A stretch of DNA of 49,554 bases, from positions 69,058 to 118,611 of the forward strand of contig JAFUPA010000009.1 in NCBI GenBank assembly GCA_017481575.1. Direction: 5' to 3'. Under the pieces are notes generated by a model that worked only from the letters and a program-made list of their open reading frames with translations, was not told the DNA's origin and did not search any database. The DNA is from Clostridia bacterium. GTDB lineage: Bacteria; Bacillota; Clostridia; Oscillospirales; Acutalibacteraceae. The position numbers were made by a program, and so were the translations under genes. This document shows positions 31,363 through 39,425 of the stretch, in pieces; the first letter of the stretch is position 1; every line of letters starts with the position of its first letter.

Positions 31363-32190
31363 ATGAGATGCTTAATGAGAGAAGTAATACACGACTCGGG
31401 AGATTTCAGAGATATTGATATCTTTCCTGTGCGTAAGGTACCGAACACACGCAAGGCAAAGGCAAAGCCCAGCTCGGAAACTCAAAAGAAGCTTAACGAG
31501 AAGAATGCCGCCCGACGTCTTACATGGCTTATCCAGGAAAACTTCGGAACAAATGATTATTACATAGGCCTCAATTATCCTGCGGAATATGATATCAATC
31601 CTGCATCGGGTGACAGAATGCTTAAAAATTGGATTCGAAGAAATAAGCGTAAGTTTCAAAAAGCAGGATTTGATTTTAAATATATCACTACTACGGAAAT
31701 CGGCGACAAAAACCGTCGTGTGCATCATCATGTTATATGTTCGGGTGAGCTGGGGGCGCAGATACTCCGTGAGGATTGGGACAAGCAGTTCCACGCATAC
31801 AAGACAAAGCCGACAACAAGCTTCTCTCACGCAAAGCACCTTAAATTCACAAGAACAGGTCTTGCCGGTATTGCGTTTTACACCTGCAAGGACCCGTCGC
31901 TTTCTTACCGTTCCTATAACTGCAGTAAGAATCTGCGCCGTCCCGAGCCAAAGAAGCGTGACGGCAGGGTCAGCGGAAAGAAGCTTAAGGAGCTCCGTGC
32001 CGATTATCTCAATGCGGAAATATTCGAGGAGCTTTATCCGGGCTATGAATTTGTTGATGCAGACCCGTACTGGGATATGTACGGCATAGACGAGAACGGC
32101 GAAGCGGACAAGCTGGAATTTCCTTACATAACGATACGTATGTTCCGAAAGGACAGTAAATACATACTTCGTGACAAAGACAGGATGTGA
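31363..32190 (+). CDS. HUH-endonuclease-like replication initiator
   Basis: The 275-residue protein carries the HUH motif VHHHVIC (about residue 123) preceded by the TTTEIGDKNRR strand. A conserved tyrosine region (IAFYTCKDPSLSYRSYNCSK, about 172-191) follows, ending in NLRRPEPKKRDGRVS. It fits rolling-circle replication initiators of the G2P/Rep type: they nick one strand, stay bound through Tyr and prime replication. In a tailed phage this suggests initiation by nicking of the phage origin, likely close by. Start ATG with AAAGGATAAG. It overlaps the VRR-NUC gene by 4 bp. Confidence 0.75.
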   Translation: MRCLMREVIHDSGDFRDIDIFPVRKVPNTRKAKAKPSSETQKKLNEKNAARRLTWLIQENFGTNDYYIGLNYPAEYDINPASGDRMLKNWIRRNKRKFQKAGFDFKYITTTEIGDKNRRVHHHVICSGELGAQILREDWDKQFHAYKTKPTTSFSHAKHLKFTRTGLAGIAFYTCKDPSLSYRSYNCSKNLRRPEPKKRDGRVSGKKLKELRADYLNAEIFEELYPGYEFVDADPYWDMYGIDENGEADKLEFPYITIRMFRKDSKYILRDKDRM

Positions 32191-32600
32191 TGAACACGGA
32201 AAGGGTATATAAAAACAACATATCGCCACTCGAAGCTCAGGAGCAGAAAGCACTTTTCGCCTGGGCTGAATTGAGTATGGGTAAATATCCCGAATTGCGG
32301 TGGCTGTTTCACATAACCAACGAGGGCAAGCGGACAAAATCCCACGGCGCCGACCTTGTTCGGCAAGGACTTAAAAAGGGTGTCCCGGACATCTGCCTTC
32401 CTGTTCCGAAAGGCAATTATCACGGCCTTTATATCGAAATGAAGCGTGTGGGCGAGAAGACAACCGAACAACAGGATGAGTGGCTGCAGGGATTAACCAA
32501 GAACGGTTATTGCTGTTATGTAGGCGACAAAGGTTGGGAGGATGCATCCCGAATGATATTGTGGTACTTGAACCTGAAAGGAGAAAAGGATGAGATATAA
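32187..32600 (+). CDS. VRR-NUC domain nuclease
   Basis: 137 residues with the VRR-NUC (PD-(D/E)xK type) signature: EAQEQKALFAWAELS, FHITNEGKR, KKGVPDICLPVPKGNYHGLY (the Asp), IEMKRVGEKTTEQQDEWLQG (the E-x-K pair). Such nucleases resolve branched DNA; in phages they act in recombination and replication. A GTG at 32,187 or the ATG at 32,190 may be the start. It directly follows the HUH gene and overlaps the next small gene by 11 bp. Confidence 0.85.
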   Translation: MMNTERVYKNNISPLEAQEQKALFAWAELSMGKYPELRWLFHITNEGKRTKSHGADLVRQGLKKGVPDICLPVPKGNYHGLYIEMKRVGEKTTEQQDEWLQGLTKNGYCCYVGDKGWEDASRMILWYLNLKGEKDEI

Positions 32601-32745
32601 AATAACGGTCATAGTTGAGCCCGAGCCGAGCGTGGAGCTTCTCGGCATTAAGGAAGATTTGGTTACACATTGCGAAAAGTTCGGTGACGTAAAGAGTGTG
32701 CAGGTCACGCCGATGGAAACCGAACAGGTTAAGTTTAAGTTGTGA
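32590..32745 (+). CDS. 51-residue prophage protein of unknown function
   Basis: The ATG at 32,590 follows AAAGGAGAAAAGG and overlaps the end of the VRR-NUC gene. The product starts MRYKITVIVEPEPSVELLGI and continues KEDLVTHCEKFGDVKSVQVT, a ferredoxin-like beta-alpha-beta pattern. It ends 10 bp before the YopX gene. No function known. Confidence 0.6.
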   Translation: MRYKITVIVEPEPSVELLGIKEDLVTHCEKFGDVKSVQVTPMETEQVKFKL

Positions 32746-32755
32746 GGTGGGGAGA

Positions 32756-33202
32756 ATGAGAGAGATTTTGTTTAGAGGTAAAGCAATAAATCGTGAAAAA
32801 GGTTATCACAAGACAAAGTATAAAAATAATGAATGGGTGTATGGAATAGTATCACGATTATATGATGAAAGATTTAAAAATTTACCTGCTGAAATGACTA
32901 ATACTGATGGTGTAAGTGGTATTGATATTGATTATAAAACCGTTGGACAATACACAGGCTTGACCGACAAGAACGGCACAAAGATTTTTGAGGGCGATAT
33001 CCTCTCGTTCAGCGACAGATTAGTTTATGTGTATTGGCAAGAAAATTGTGGTTGTTGGGATTGCCGATATATTAAATCAATAGGTGGTAAAGCGACATCT
33101 CATGAAGAAAGAAACCCGAACAAGTGGAAGTTTGCCACAGTGGTAATCGGCAACATACACGACAATTCCGAACTGTTGGAAGGAGGAATAGAAAATGTCT
33201 AA
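32756..33202 (+). CDS. YopX-family phage protein
   Basis: 148 residues with the YopX signature: MREILFRGKAINREKGYHKT, WVYGIVSR, TVGQYTGLTDKNGTKIFEGD followed by ILSF, and the C-terminal VVIGNIHDNSELLEGG. YopX proteins are common in Gram-positive phages; their function is unknown. The start is the ATG preceded by GGGGAG; a longer upstream frame lacks a proper site. It overlaps the next gene by 8 bp. Confidence 0.9.
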   Translation: MREILFRGKAINREKGYHKTKYKNNEWVYGIVSRLYDERFKNLPAEMTNTDGVSGIDIDYKTVGQYTGLTDKNGTKIFEGDILSFSDRLVYVYWQENCGCWDCRYIKSIGGKATSHEERNPNKWKFATVVIGNIHDNSELLEGGIENV

Positions 33203-33539
33203 TATTTTATCCGAAATGCGACCTTGCTATGTTAATGGCGAAAGGGCTATTTTTCACAAATGGATAAAAAATATCAATTTAAAGCTGAATTGTTCACGAA
33301 TACTTAGTCGTGAGAAAATAAGAGAACTAATTAACATACTTGAAGAGTATGGATTTATCCAGGGCGATTGTGAACCTGTAATAATTGAGGAAACGTTAGC
33401 AATTATAGAATATGTTGACGGTAGGGTTCGTATGGTTAAACCGCATGAAGTTAGATTTGCTGATAAAAAAATAAATGACTTTATTTTTCAGTTTCAGTTT
33501 GATGAACATTGCGGCGAGATAATAAGTGACAAGGAGTGA
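33195..33539 (+). CDS. Prophage protein of unknown function
   Basis: 114 residues, start ATG after GGAGGAATAG and inside the end of the YopX gene. Sequence features are a helical LSREKIRELINILEEYGFIQ and a beta-rich second half (VIIEETLAIIEYVDGRVRMV; FIFQFQFDEHCGEII). No family recognised. It lies 6 bp before the ArpU/RinA-like regulator. Confidence 0.6.
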   Translation: MSNILSEMRPCYVNGERAIFHKWIKNINLKLNCSRILSREKIRELINILEEYGFIQGDCEPVIIEETLAIIEYVDGRVRMVKPHEVRFADKKINDFIFQFQFDEHCGEIISDKE

Positions 33540-33545
33540 CCGAGC

Positions 33546-34028
33546 GTGCAGAATAAATACAAAATGCCGTCTGATGTCCGAAAGACAGTCATTGGCATTG
33601 TGCAAGGCTACGAGCGGCGAAAAATTGAGCTCAAGCGTGACGAAGAGGATATCCTTTCTCTCGGTAGCGGAAAGTTTGAGACCGTGACCGACGATAAAGG
33701 AAAAGAAACCGAGCGTGCATTTATGCCGTCCGGCAAGGGCGGAAAATCATCTGCTGTCGAAAATCAAGCCCTGCGATTGATGAATTTACATAATAGCTTC
33801 GATTATAAGTGTAATGAAGCAATAGACCAATCCCTCGCTGCACTTCCCTTGAATGGCTACGATCCCAAACTTGCCGAAAAGGTAAAAGAGAAGATTATGC
33901 TGTCGTGCGTTCTGGGAAAAAGGTTTATCTTTCGTTATGAGGGTTTAGAGGGTGTGAGTGAAAGAACATTTTACAGATTTCGTAGTAGATTCTTATATTT
34001 TGTTGCAAAAAAACTTGATTTTTTATAA
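33546..34028 (+). CDS. ArpU/RinA-like late transcription regulator
   Basis: 160 residues. The C-terminal third (SERTFYRFRSRFLYFVAKKL) is a helix-turn-helix of the RinA/ArpU/sigma-like type. The middle (AVENQALRLMNLHNSFDYKC, NEAIDQSLAALPLNGYDPKL) is the helical part seen in such regulators. It is the last gene of the early region and lies directly upstream of a promoter region and the packaging genes, the classic place for a late-gene activator. The start is GTG at 33,546, which forms the end of a CGAGCGTG octamer. Confidence 0.7.
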   Translation: MQNKYKMPSDVRKTVIGIVQGYERRKIELKRDEEDILSLGSGKFETVTDDKGKETERAFMPSGKGGKSSAVENQALRLMNLHNSFDYKCNEAIDQSLAALPLNGYDPKLAEKVKEKIMLSCVLGKRFIFRYEGLEGVSERTFYRFRSRFLYFVAKKLDFL

Positions 34029-34058
34029 AAAGTGGCAGAGTGGAACGAAAAAAGGGTC

Positions 34059-34098
34059 TATAATATATAGCATAGAGTACTCTAAATGAAGCGCTTCA
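34059..34098 (+). promoter_or_regulatory. Candidate late promoter -10 with two perfect 12-bp palindromes
   Basis: TATAAT at 34,059-34,064 has no recognisable -35 at 17 bp, as for an activator-dependent promoter. TAGAGTACTCTA (34,073-34,084) and TGAAGCGCTTCA (34,087-34,098) are perfect palindromes 2 bp apart. They lie between the regulator gene and the first gene of the late operon, in the 111-bp gap that has no gene. Confidence 0.6.
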
Positions 34099-34139
34099 AT
34101 AAAAATTAAACTCAAATTTAGTTTGGAGGAAGTGTTGAT

Positions 34140-34895
34140 TTGGAATACTTAAACAAAATTTTTAATGCCGACGGTCTTACAGGAATGGATGTCTACCCGG
34201 ACAAAAGCATAGATTTAATTCTTTGCGATATGCCTTACGGAATGACAAACTGCAAATGGGACAAGTCGGCTTTTTCTTTGCCGCATATGTGGCGACAGTA
34301 TGAACGAATAATCAAGGATAACGGTGCAATTGTTCTTACGGCGGCACAGCCGTTCACTACCGACTTGATTAACAGTAACCGCAAGCTGTTCCGTTATTGC
34401 TGGTATTGGCGAAAGAATATGACAACGGGTTTTACATTTGCAAAGTTTCAGCCGTTGCGATGTATGGAAGATATATGTGTCTTTTATAAAAAAGCACCTA
34501 CATACAATCCGCAGGGCATTATCTATCACGAGAAGCCGATAGTAAGACGAGGCCGCAAAGACAATAAGAGCGGTGATTTTATTTATGATGCCGATACTTT
34601 GCGAAAAGATACTGTAACACATATAAGCAATTACCCGAGAAATATTCTTGATATCAAGTGCGAGCGTGGGCTTCATCCGACATAAAAGCCTGTCGAGCTT
34701 TTCGAATATCTTATCAGAACATACACAAATGAGGGTGATGTTGTTCTCGATAACTGTATGGGTAGCGGTACAACAGCAGTTGCCGCAATAAGAAGCGGCA
34801 GAAATTATACGGGTTTTGAACTTGATGAAGGATATTACAAAACAGCAACCGAGCGTGCGGCACGGGAACTGAATAGATACAGCCGTTCGGAATAA
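34140..34895 (+). pseudogene. DNA methyltransferase (beta-class N4/N6) interrupted by an in-frame stop
   Basis: The frame encodes an SAM DNA methyltransferase with motif IV CDMPYG (about residue 29-34), a target region, and the HPTQKP region. At 34,683-34,685 the expected Gln codon (CAA) is TAA; the frame then continues KPVELFEYLIRTYTNEGDVV and the motif I-like CMGSGTTAVAA up to a TAA at 34,893-34,895. The two parts are otherwise intact (about 251 codons). Motif IV before motif I is the beta class. The start is TTG at 34,140 after GGAGGAAG. Either the gene has just been inactivated or the stop is read through; other genes in this phage use TAA as a normal stop. Confidence 0.85.
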
Positions 34896-34922
34896 CCGGG
34901 CGGCTTTCGTTTTAGTGATAAT

Positions 34923-35225
34923 ATGGCAAGAGATTTTGCAAAAAAGTTTTACGGGAGCAAACGCTGGAAGAAAAAAAGGAAAAAGATATACGAACGTGAC
35001 GGCGGTCTTTGTGTTAAATGTGGTAACCCGGGCAAAATAGTTCACCACATTATTCCGCTTTCGCCTGAAAATATTGACGATCCAAATATAGCTTATGGTG
35101 ATGATAATCTTGAACTTGTTTGCGAAGCTTGTCACGGTATACTAACTTCAGGCGAAAGGCTAATGTTATTTGATGAAAACGGCCAACCGATACCTCCCCC
35201 TGTTCAAAAAGTCGATTTTTTTTAA
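34923..35225 (+). CDS. HNH endonuclease (packaging-associated)
   Basis: The 100-residue protein has an HNH fold: CVKCGNPGKIVHHIIPLSPE (about 36-55, with CxxC and the catalytic HH) and DNLELVCEACHG (about 77-88, the N and second CxxCH). Small HNH nucleases beside terminase are required for DNA packaging in HK97-like cos phages such as HK97 gp74. It sits 103 bp upstream of TerS, so a packaging role is likely. The start ATG 34,923 has only a weak ribosome-binding site. Confidence 0.88.
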   Translation: MARDFAKKFYGSKRWKKKRKKIYERDGGLCVKCGNPGKIVHHIIPLSPENIDDPNIAYGDDNLELVCEACHGILTSGERLMLFDENGQPIPPPVQKVDFF

Positions 35226-35274
35226 AAGTCCACCGTTCGCCTTACCTCGGAGTATAAAAAATTCCCAAAACCCT

Positions 35275-35311
35275 CACGTGACGTGCGCACACGCACGCAC
35301 ACGCACGTGCG
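35275..35311. repeat. Alternating purine-pyrimidine tract with a tandem 10-bp repeat
   Basis: Positions 35,281-35,311 are a perfect 31-bp alternation of purine and pyrimidine. Inside it CGCACACGCA is repeated twice without spacing (35,286-35,295 and 35,296-35,305). CACGTG (35,275-35,280) precedes it. It lies in the 102-bp gap between HNH and TerS and could be a Z-DNA-prone segment or part of a cos/pac site. Confidence 0.7.
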
Positions 35312-35327
35312 AAGGAGGTGACGGACT

Positions 35328-35882
35328 TTGGGAAGACCTGCAAAAACTGCAGATGTATTGAAAGATGAGGGAAAATCCCATAGAACCAAACAAGAGCTTG
35401 AAGACAGAGAAAAAGCTGAAAAAGCACTCTTAACCGGGCAAAAAATACGTAAGTTTCCCGAAGTCTCGAAAAATAAAAGTGCGAACAAAGAATTTAACCG
35501 TGTTAAAAAACTGCTGGAGGCACTCAAGAAAAATGACGATTTATACAGCAATGTTATCAATCGTTATTGCTTGCTTAAAGCCGAATGCAACGACTTTGAA
35601 GAGAAAAGGGAAAGGTTCTACAAAGACCTCGAAAGAGCCGAAAAAGCGGCCGACGAGGGCGAAATTGAAACAAAGGAATACCTACGCTTGATTAACGCAA
35701 TTCAGCGTAATGTAATCGACATAGATAAGCAAATTCAAAATAAAAGAAAGATGATGTTTGACATTGAAAAAGAAAATCTGATGACTGTTGCTTCTGCTTT
35801 GCGCTCAATTCCTAAAAAATCAGCACCTGACCCGGAAGATGAAGCAATTTTGGCGTTTATTAAGGGTCGTGAGAATATATGA
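35328..35882 (+). CDS. Terminase small subunit (P27-like)
   Basis: The 184-residue protein begins MGRPAKTADVLKDEGKSHRT, the start typical of P27-family small terminases, and is helical throughout with a coiled coil (EKRERFYKDLERAEKAADEG). It recognises the packaging site and hands DNA to TerL. The start is TTG at 35,328 after GAAGGAGGTGA. It overlaps TerL by 4 bp. Confidence 0.8.
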   Translation: MGRPAKTADVLKDEGKSHRTKQELEDREKAEKALLTGQKIRKFPEVSKNKSANKEFNRVKKLLEALKKNDDLYSNVINRYCLLKAECNDFEEKRERFYKDLERAEKAADEGEIETKEYLRLINAIQRNVIDIDKQIQNKRKMMFDIEKENLMTVASALRSIPKKSAPDPEDEAILAFIKGRENI

Positions 35883-37561
35883 GTACAATTTGCATTGAAA
35901 ATCCGATTGTTTCTTATTGGAACGCTATCCAAAACAAAGAAGTCACAGTATCAAAGAAAATCGAAAAAACGTACAGAAAGCTCGTTGAGGATGTTAACAA
36001 TCCAGGCGAGTTTTTTTATTCGTGGAAACGTGCGAACCACGCCATTGATTTTATAGAGCTGTTCTGCAAGCACTCAAAAGGTAAGTGGAGCGGTCAAGCT
36101 GTAAAGTTAGAATTATGGGAAAAGGCTTTGATTGCCGCCACGTTCGGCTTTATTGATAGTGACGGTAACAGACAATACAGAGAAGTAATTTTGATTGTCG
36201 GCAAAAAGAACGGCAAATCCTTGCTTGCTTCGGCTATAGGCTTGTATATGATGTTTGCTGACGGCGAAGGCGGCCCGGAAGTGTATGCTGTTGCTACTAA
36301 AAAAGACCAGGCCAAAATCATTTGGGACGAAGCCAAACGAATGGTTAAAAAGTCGCCTGCACTAAAAAAATATATCAAGCCTTATGTTTCCGAGCTTGCT
36401 TCAGAGGTTAATGATGGTGTATTTAAGCCGCTTGCATCAGACAGCGACACTCTTGACGGTTTAAATGTTCACTGCGGACTTATGGACGAAATACATCAAT
36501 GGAAAAACGGCACAGCCCTCTTTGATATTATTGCGGACGGTACCACAGCACGTTCACAGCCGCTTATTTTTATTACATCAACAGCCGGATTTATCCGTGA
36601 GGATATTTACGACGATAAATACGAAGAAGCCAAAAAGCTTATTGACGGTTATACCTCCGAAGAGGGGTATAAAAACAAAAGGCTTTTGGCTTTTGTTTAT
36701 GAAATTGACAGCCGAGAAGAATGGGAAAAGCCCGAATGTTGGCAGAAAGCAAATCCCGGTCTCGGTACAATTAAAAGCATCTCACAGCTTGCGGATAAGG
36801 TTAACAAGGCAAAGGAAGACCCGAGGCAGCTTCGTAATCTTCTCTGTAAGGAATTTAACTACCGCACAAACAGCCGTCAGGCTTGGCTTGAGTGGGAAGA
36901 ATATAACAACGAAGAAGTCTTTGATATTCGTGTGCTTAAGCCCAAATACGCAATTGGCGGTGTTGACCTTTCTTCAACAACGGACCTTACAGCGGCGGCT
37001 CTGATATTCAGAGTTCCCGATTGTGAGAAGATTTTTGTTGAAGTTATGTTTTGGTTGCCGGAAGACCTTCTTGACAAGAGAGTTCACGAAGACAAAATCC
37101 GCTACGACATTTGGAAAGAACAGGGACTTTTGCGAACGTGCGAGGGAAACCGAGTTAATTACAAGGATGTTGTTTCATGGTTCTCCGAAATGGAAGATGA
37201 ATACGACCTCATAATCAGCTATATCGGTTACGATGCGTGGTCGTCACCGTATTTTGTTGATGATTTAAAGAGGACGTTTTCAAAGAAAGTGCCTGAAGCT
37301 GTGCATCAGGGCAAGAAAACCCTCTCAAGCCCGATGAAGAGCCTCGGCGCAGATTTAATCGCCAAAAAGATTGTTTATCAGAATAACCCGATTCTTAAGT
37401 GGTGTTTCAATAACACGGCTTATGAAGAGGATAAAAACGGAAATATTCAGCCGTGCAAGACATCAAAAGCCACAAGGCGTATTGACGGTTTTGCGGCTCT
37501 GCTGGATGCTTACGTTATGTATGAGAATAATCTTGAGGAATATTTAGATTTAGTTGCATAA
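35879..37561 (+). CDS. terL: Terminase large subunit
   Basis: The 560-residue ATPase/nuclease packages DNA into the prohead. Walker A is GKKNGKS (residues 108-114), Walker B is HCGLMDEIHQW (about 197-207), and the C-motif region is FITSTAGF. The RuvC-like nuclease begins IGGVDLSSTTDLTAA (about 360) and has further acidic residues in IGYDAWSS. The HK97/P27-type sequence agrees with the neighbouring portal. It overlaps TerS. Confidence 0.95.
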   Translation: MSTICIENPIVSYWNAIQNKEVTVSKKIEKTYRKLVEDVNNPGEFFYSWKRANHAIDFIELFCKHSKGKWSGQAVKLELWEKALIAATFGFIDSDGNRQYREVILIVGKKNGKSLLASAIGLYMMFADGEGGPEVYAVATKKDQAKIIWDEAKRMVKKSPALKKYIKPYVSELASEVNDGVFKPLASDSDTLDGLNVHCGLMDEIHQWKNGTALFDIIADGTTARSQPLIFITSTAGFIREDIYDDKYEEAKKLIDGYTSEEGYKNKRLLAFVYEIDSREEWEKPECWQKANPGLGTIKSISQLADKVNKAKEDPRQLRNLLCKEFNYRTNSRQAWLEWEEYNNEEVFDIRVLKPKYAIGGVDLSSTTDLTAAALIFRVPDCEKIFVEVMFWLPEDLLDKRVHEDKIRYDIWKEQGLLRTCEGNRVNYKDVVSWFSEMEDEYDLIISYIGYDAWSSPYFVDDLKRTFSKKVPEAVHQGKKTLSSPMKSLGADLIAKKIVYQNNPILKWCFNNTAYEEDKNGNIQPCKTSKATRRIDGFAALLDAYVMYENNLEEYLDLVA

Positions 37562-37567
37562 AGGCAG

Positions 37568-38761
37568 GTGAGAATTATTAAAAAGAGATTTAAAAATAAA
37601 GTTGAAGTCACCAAAGGAGTTGATTTGATTATAACTACCTCGGGTGGCTTTTTTGCGTGGAATGGAAACGTATATGAATCAGACATCATCCGTGCGGCAA
37701 TTCGGCCGAAGGTTAACGCTGTTGGTAAGCTGAAGCTTGAGCACGTTCGTAAGACTGTGAAGGACGGCAAAACGGAAATTGCAATCAATCCTGAACCTTA
37801 TCTTCGTATGTTGATGATGCGGCCAAATCCGTATATGTCGATGCAGAAAATGCTTGAAAAGTTGACTGTTTGTAAGGCGATAAATAACAACGCTTTCGCT
37901 CTTATAGTTCGTGATGATAACGGTCTGCCTTATGAGATTTATCCTATATACGCAACTCACGTTGATGCGCTAAAAGACAAGCAGGGCAGGCTTTACCTGC
38001 GATTTACGATGTGTAACACAGGACAGCTTTTGACCTTTAGTTATTCTGACATCATTCATCTGCGTAAGGACATTTACTCAAACGACATTTTCGGAGAGCC
38101 GAATTATAACTGTCTTAAGCCGCTTATGGAGATTGTAACAACAACCGACCAGGGCGTTGTAAATGCTATTAAGAATTCCAACACAATCCGCTGGCTTTTG
38201 AGGTATGGCAGAGCGCTTGATGAAAATAAACTGAAAAACAATGTTAAAAAATTCGTCAATAATTACCTGAAATTTTCTGACGATGTTGCAGGTGTTGCGG
38301 CGATTGACGGAGACGTTGACGAGATTAAGCAGATTGAGCCGAAGGATTTTGTCCCGAATGCTTCTCAAATGAAGCTTTCAGAGGACAGAATTTATTCATA
38401 TCTGAACACCAATAAAAAGATTGTTCAGTCGAGCTGGAGCGAAGATGATTGGAACTCTTACTTCGAAGCAGAGGTAGAGCCGGATTCACTTGATATTCAA
38501 AACGAATTTACGTGGAAAATCTTCTCCCGACGTGAAATTGCCTGTGGCAATTCAATTTATGCCGAAGCCGCAAACCTTGCATGTGCGAGCGTGCAGACGA
38601 AGCTTGCGTTTGTTCAGATGGTTGACCGTGGTGCATGGCTTCCGAATGAATGGCGTGAATTGTTCAATAGAGGTCCTATCGAAGGCGGAGATAAGCCTAT
38701 CCGCCGTCTTGATACGGCTACAGTTTCATCAGCGAAGGGAGGTGAAACAAATGAGGATTAA
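37568..38761 (+). CDS. HK97-type portal protein
   Basis: The 397-residue portal forms the DNA-entry vertex. Typical elements are RAAIRPKVNAVGKLKLEHVR, PNPYMSMQKMLEKLTVC, LRYGRALDE and a C-terminal clip/crown region with ANLACASVQTKLAFVQMVDR. The start is GTG at 37,568, 6 bp after the TerL stop with AAAGGCAG. The last 11 bp overlap the protease gene. It is somewhat short but complete. Confidence 0.9.
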   Translation: MRIIKKRFKNKVEVTKGVDLIITTSGGFFAWNGNVYESDIIRAAIRPKVNAVGKLKLEHVRKTVKDGKTEIAINPEPYLRMLMMRPNPYMSMQKMLEKLTVCKAINNNAFALIVRDDNGLPYEIYPIYATHVDALKDKQGRLYLRFTMCNTGQLLTFSYSDIIHLRKDIYSNDIFGEPNYNCLKPLMEIVTTTDQGVVNAIKNSNTIRWLLRYGRALDENKLKNNVKKFVNNYLKFSDDVAGVAAIDGDVDEIKQIEPKDFVPNASQMKLSEDRIYSYLNTNKKIVQSSWSEDDWNSYFEAEVEPDSLDIQNEFTWKIFSRREIACGNSIYAEAANLACASVQTKLAFVQMVDRGAWLPNEWRELFNRGPIEGGDKPIRRLDTATVSSAKGGETNED

Positions 38762-39425
38762 CATCAAAAGTGATATTGTCGGTAATGACGAAGCGTGGAT
38801 TTACAGGTGGTACGGAATTGATTGTGTTACTCCTAAAAACGTACTTTCTGCACTTGACGAAGCCCGTAAAAACAACAACGAGCGTGTTGATATTTACATA
38901 AATTCGGGCGGCGGTGATATTTTTGCCGCATCTGAAATTTACTCGGCTTTGATTGAGTATGAGGGTGAAGTGATGATTCACATTGTTGGACTTGCGGCTT
39001 CGGCAGCAAGCGTTATTGCCTGTGCCGGTGTTTCTGAAATTGCCCCGACCGCTATGTTGATGATTCACAATGTTTCAGCTCAAACCCGAGGCGATTATAA
39101 CGCTATGGAGCATTCTGCTGAAATGTTGAAAAAAGCAAACTTAACAATCTCGGCCGCCTACCGTGCAAAGACCGGCAAGACGGACGATGAGCTTCTCGAT
39201 TTAATGAATCGGGAAACTTGGTTTACAGCGGATGAAGCTGTCAGCTTGGGCTTTGTTGATAAGCACATCGACACAAGCAAGGTCAGACTTGTTGCGGCAG
39301 ATTCCCGTGTTCTTTCTCTTGACACACTCGAAAAAATGAAATCGGTTGCTCGGGAGAATGAAGCACTCAAAAAACAAAATTCACATTATAAAAACTATAT
39401 CGAATTGAAGGAGAAATCTATATGA
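38751..39425 (+). CDS. ClpP-like capsid maturation protease
   Basis: The 224-residue serine protease cuts scaffold or capsid precursors. The catalytic Ser is in GLAASAASVIACAG (about residue 82-95) and the His in MLMIHNVSAQ (about 102-111). YINSGGGDIFAASEIYSALI is the ClpP oxyanion region, and the Asp lies near VRLVAADSRV or earlier. The start is ATG 38,751 with GGAGGTG. It overlaps the portal by 11 bp and the capsid gene by 4 bp. Confidence 0.92.
   Translation: MRINIKSDIVGNDEAWIYRWYGIDCVTPKNVLSALDEARKNNNERVDIYINSGGGDIFAASEIYSALIEYEGEVMIHIVGLAASAASVIACAGVSEIAPTAMLMIHNVSAQTRGDYNAMEHSAEMLKKANLTISAAYRAKTGKTDDELLDLMNRETWFTADEAVSLGFVDKHIDTSKVRLVAADSRVLSLDTLEKMKSVARENEALKKQNSHYKNYIELKEKSI

Noticed and set aside
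34140-34895. Genetic recoding of TAA to Gln in this phage
   Set aside because: Several other phage genes, such as those ending at 31,043, 34,028 and 42,734, end at TAA without conserved sequence beyond.
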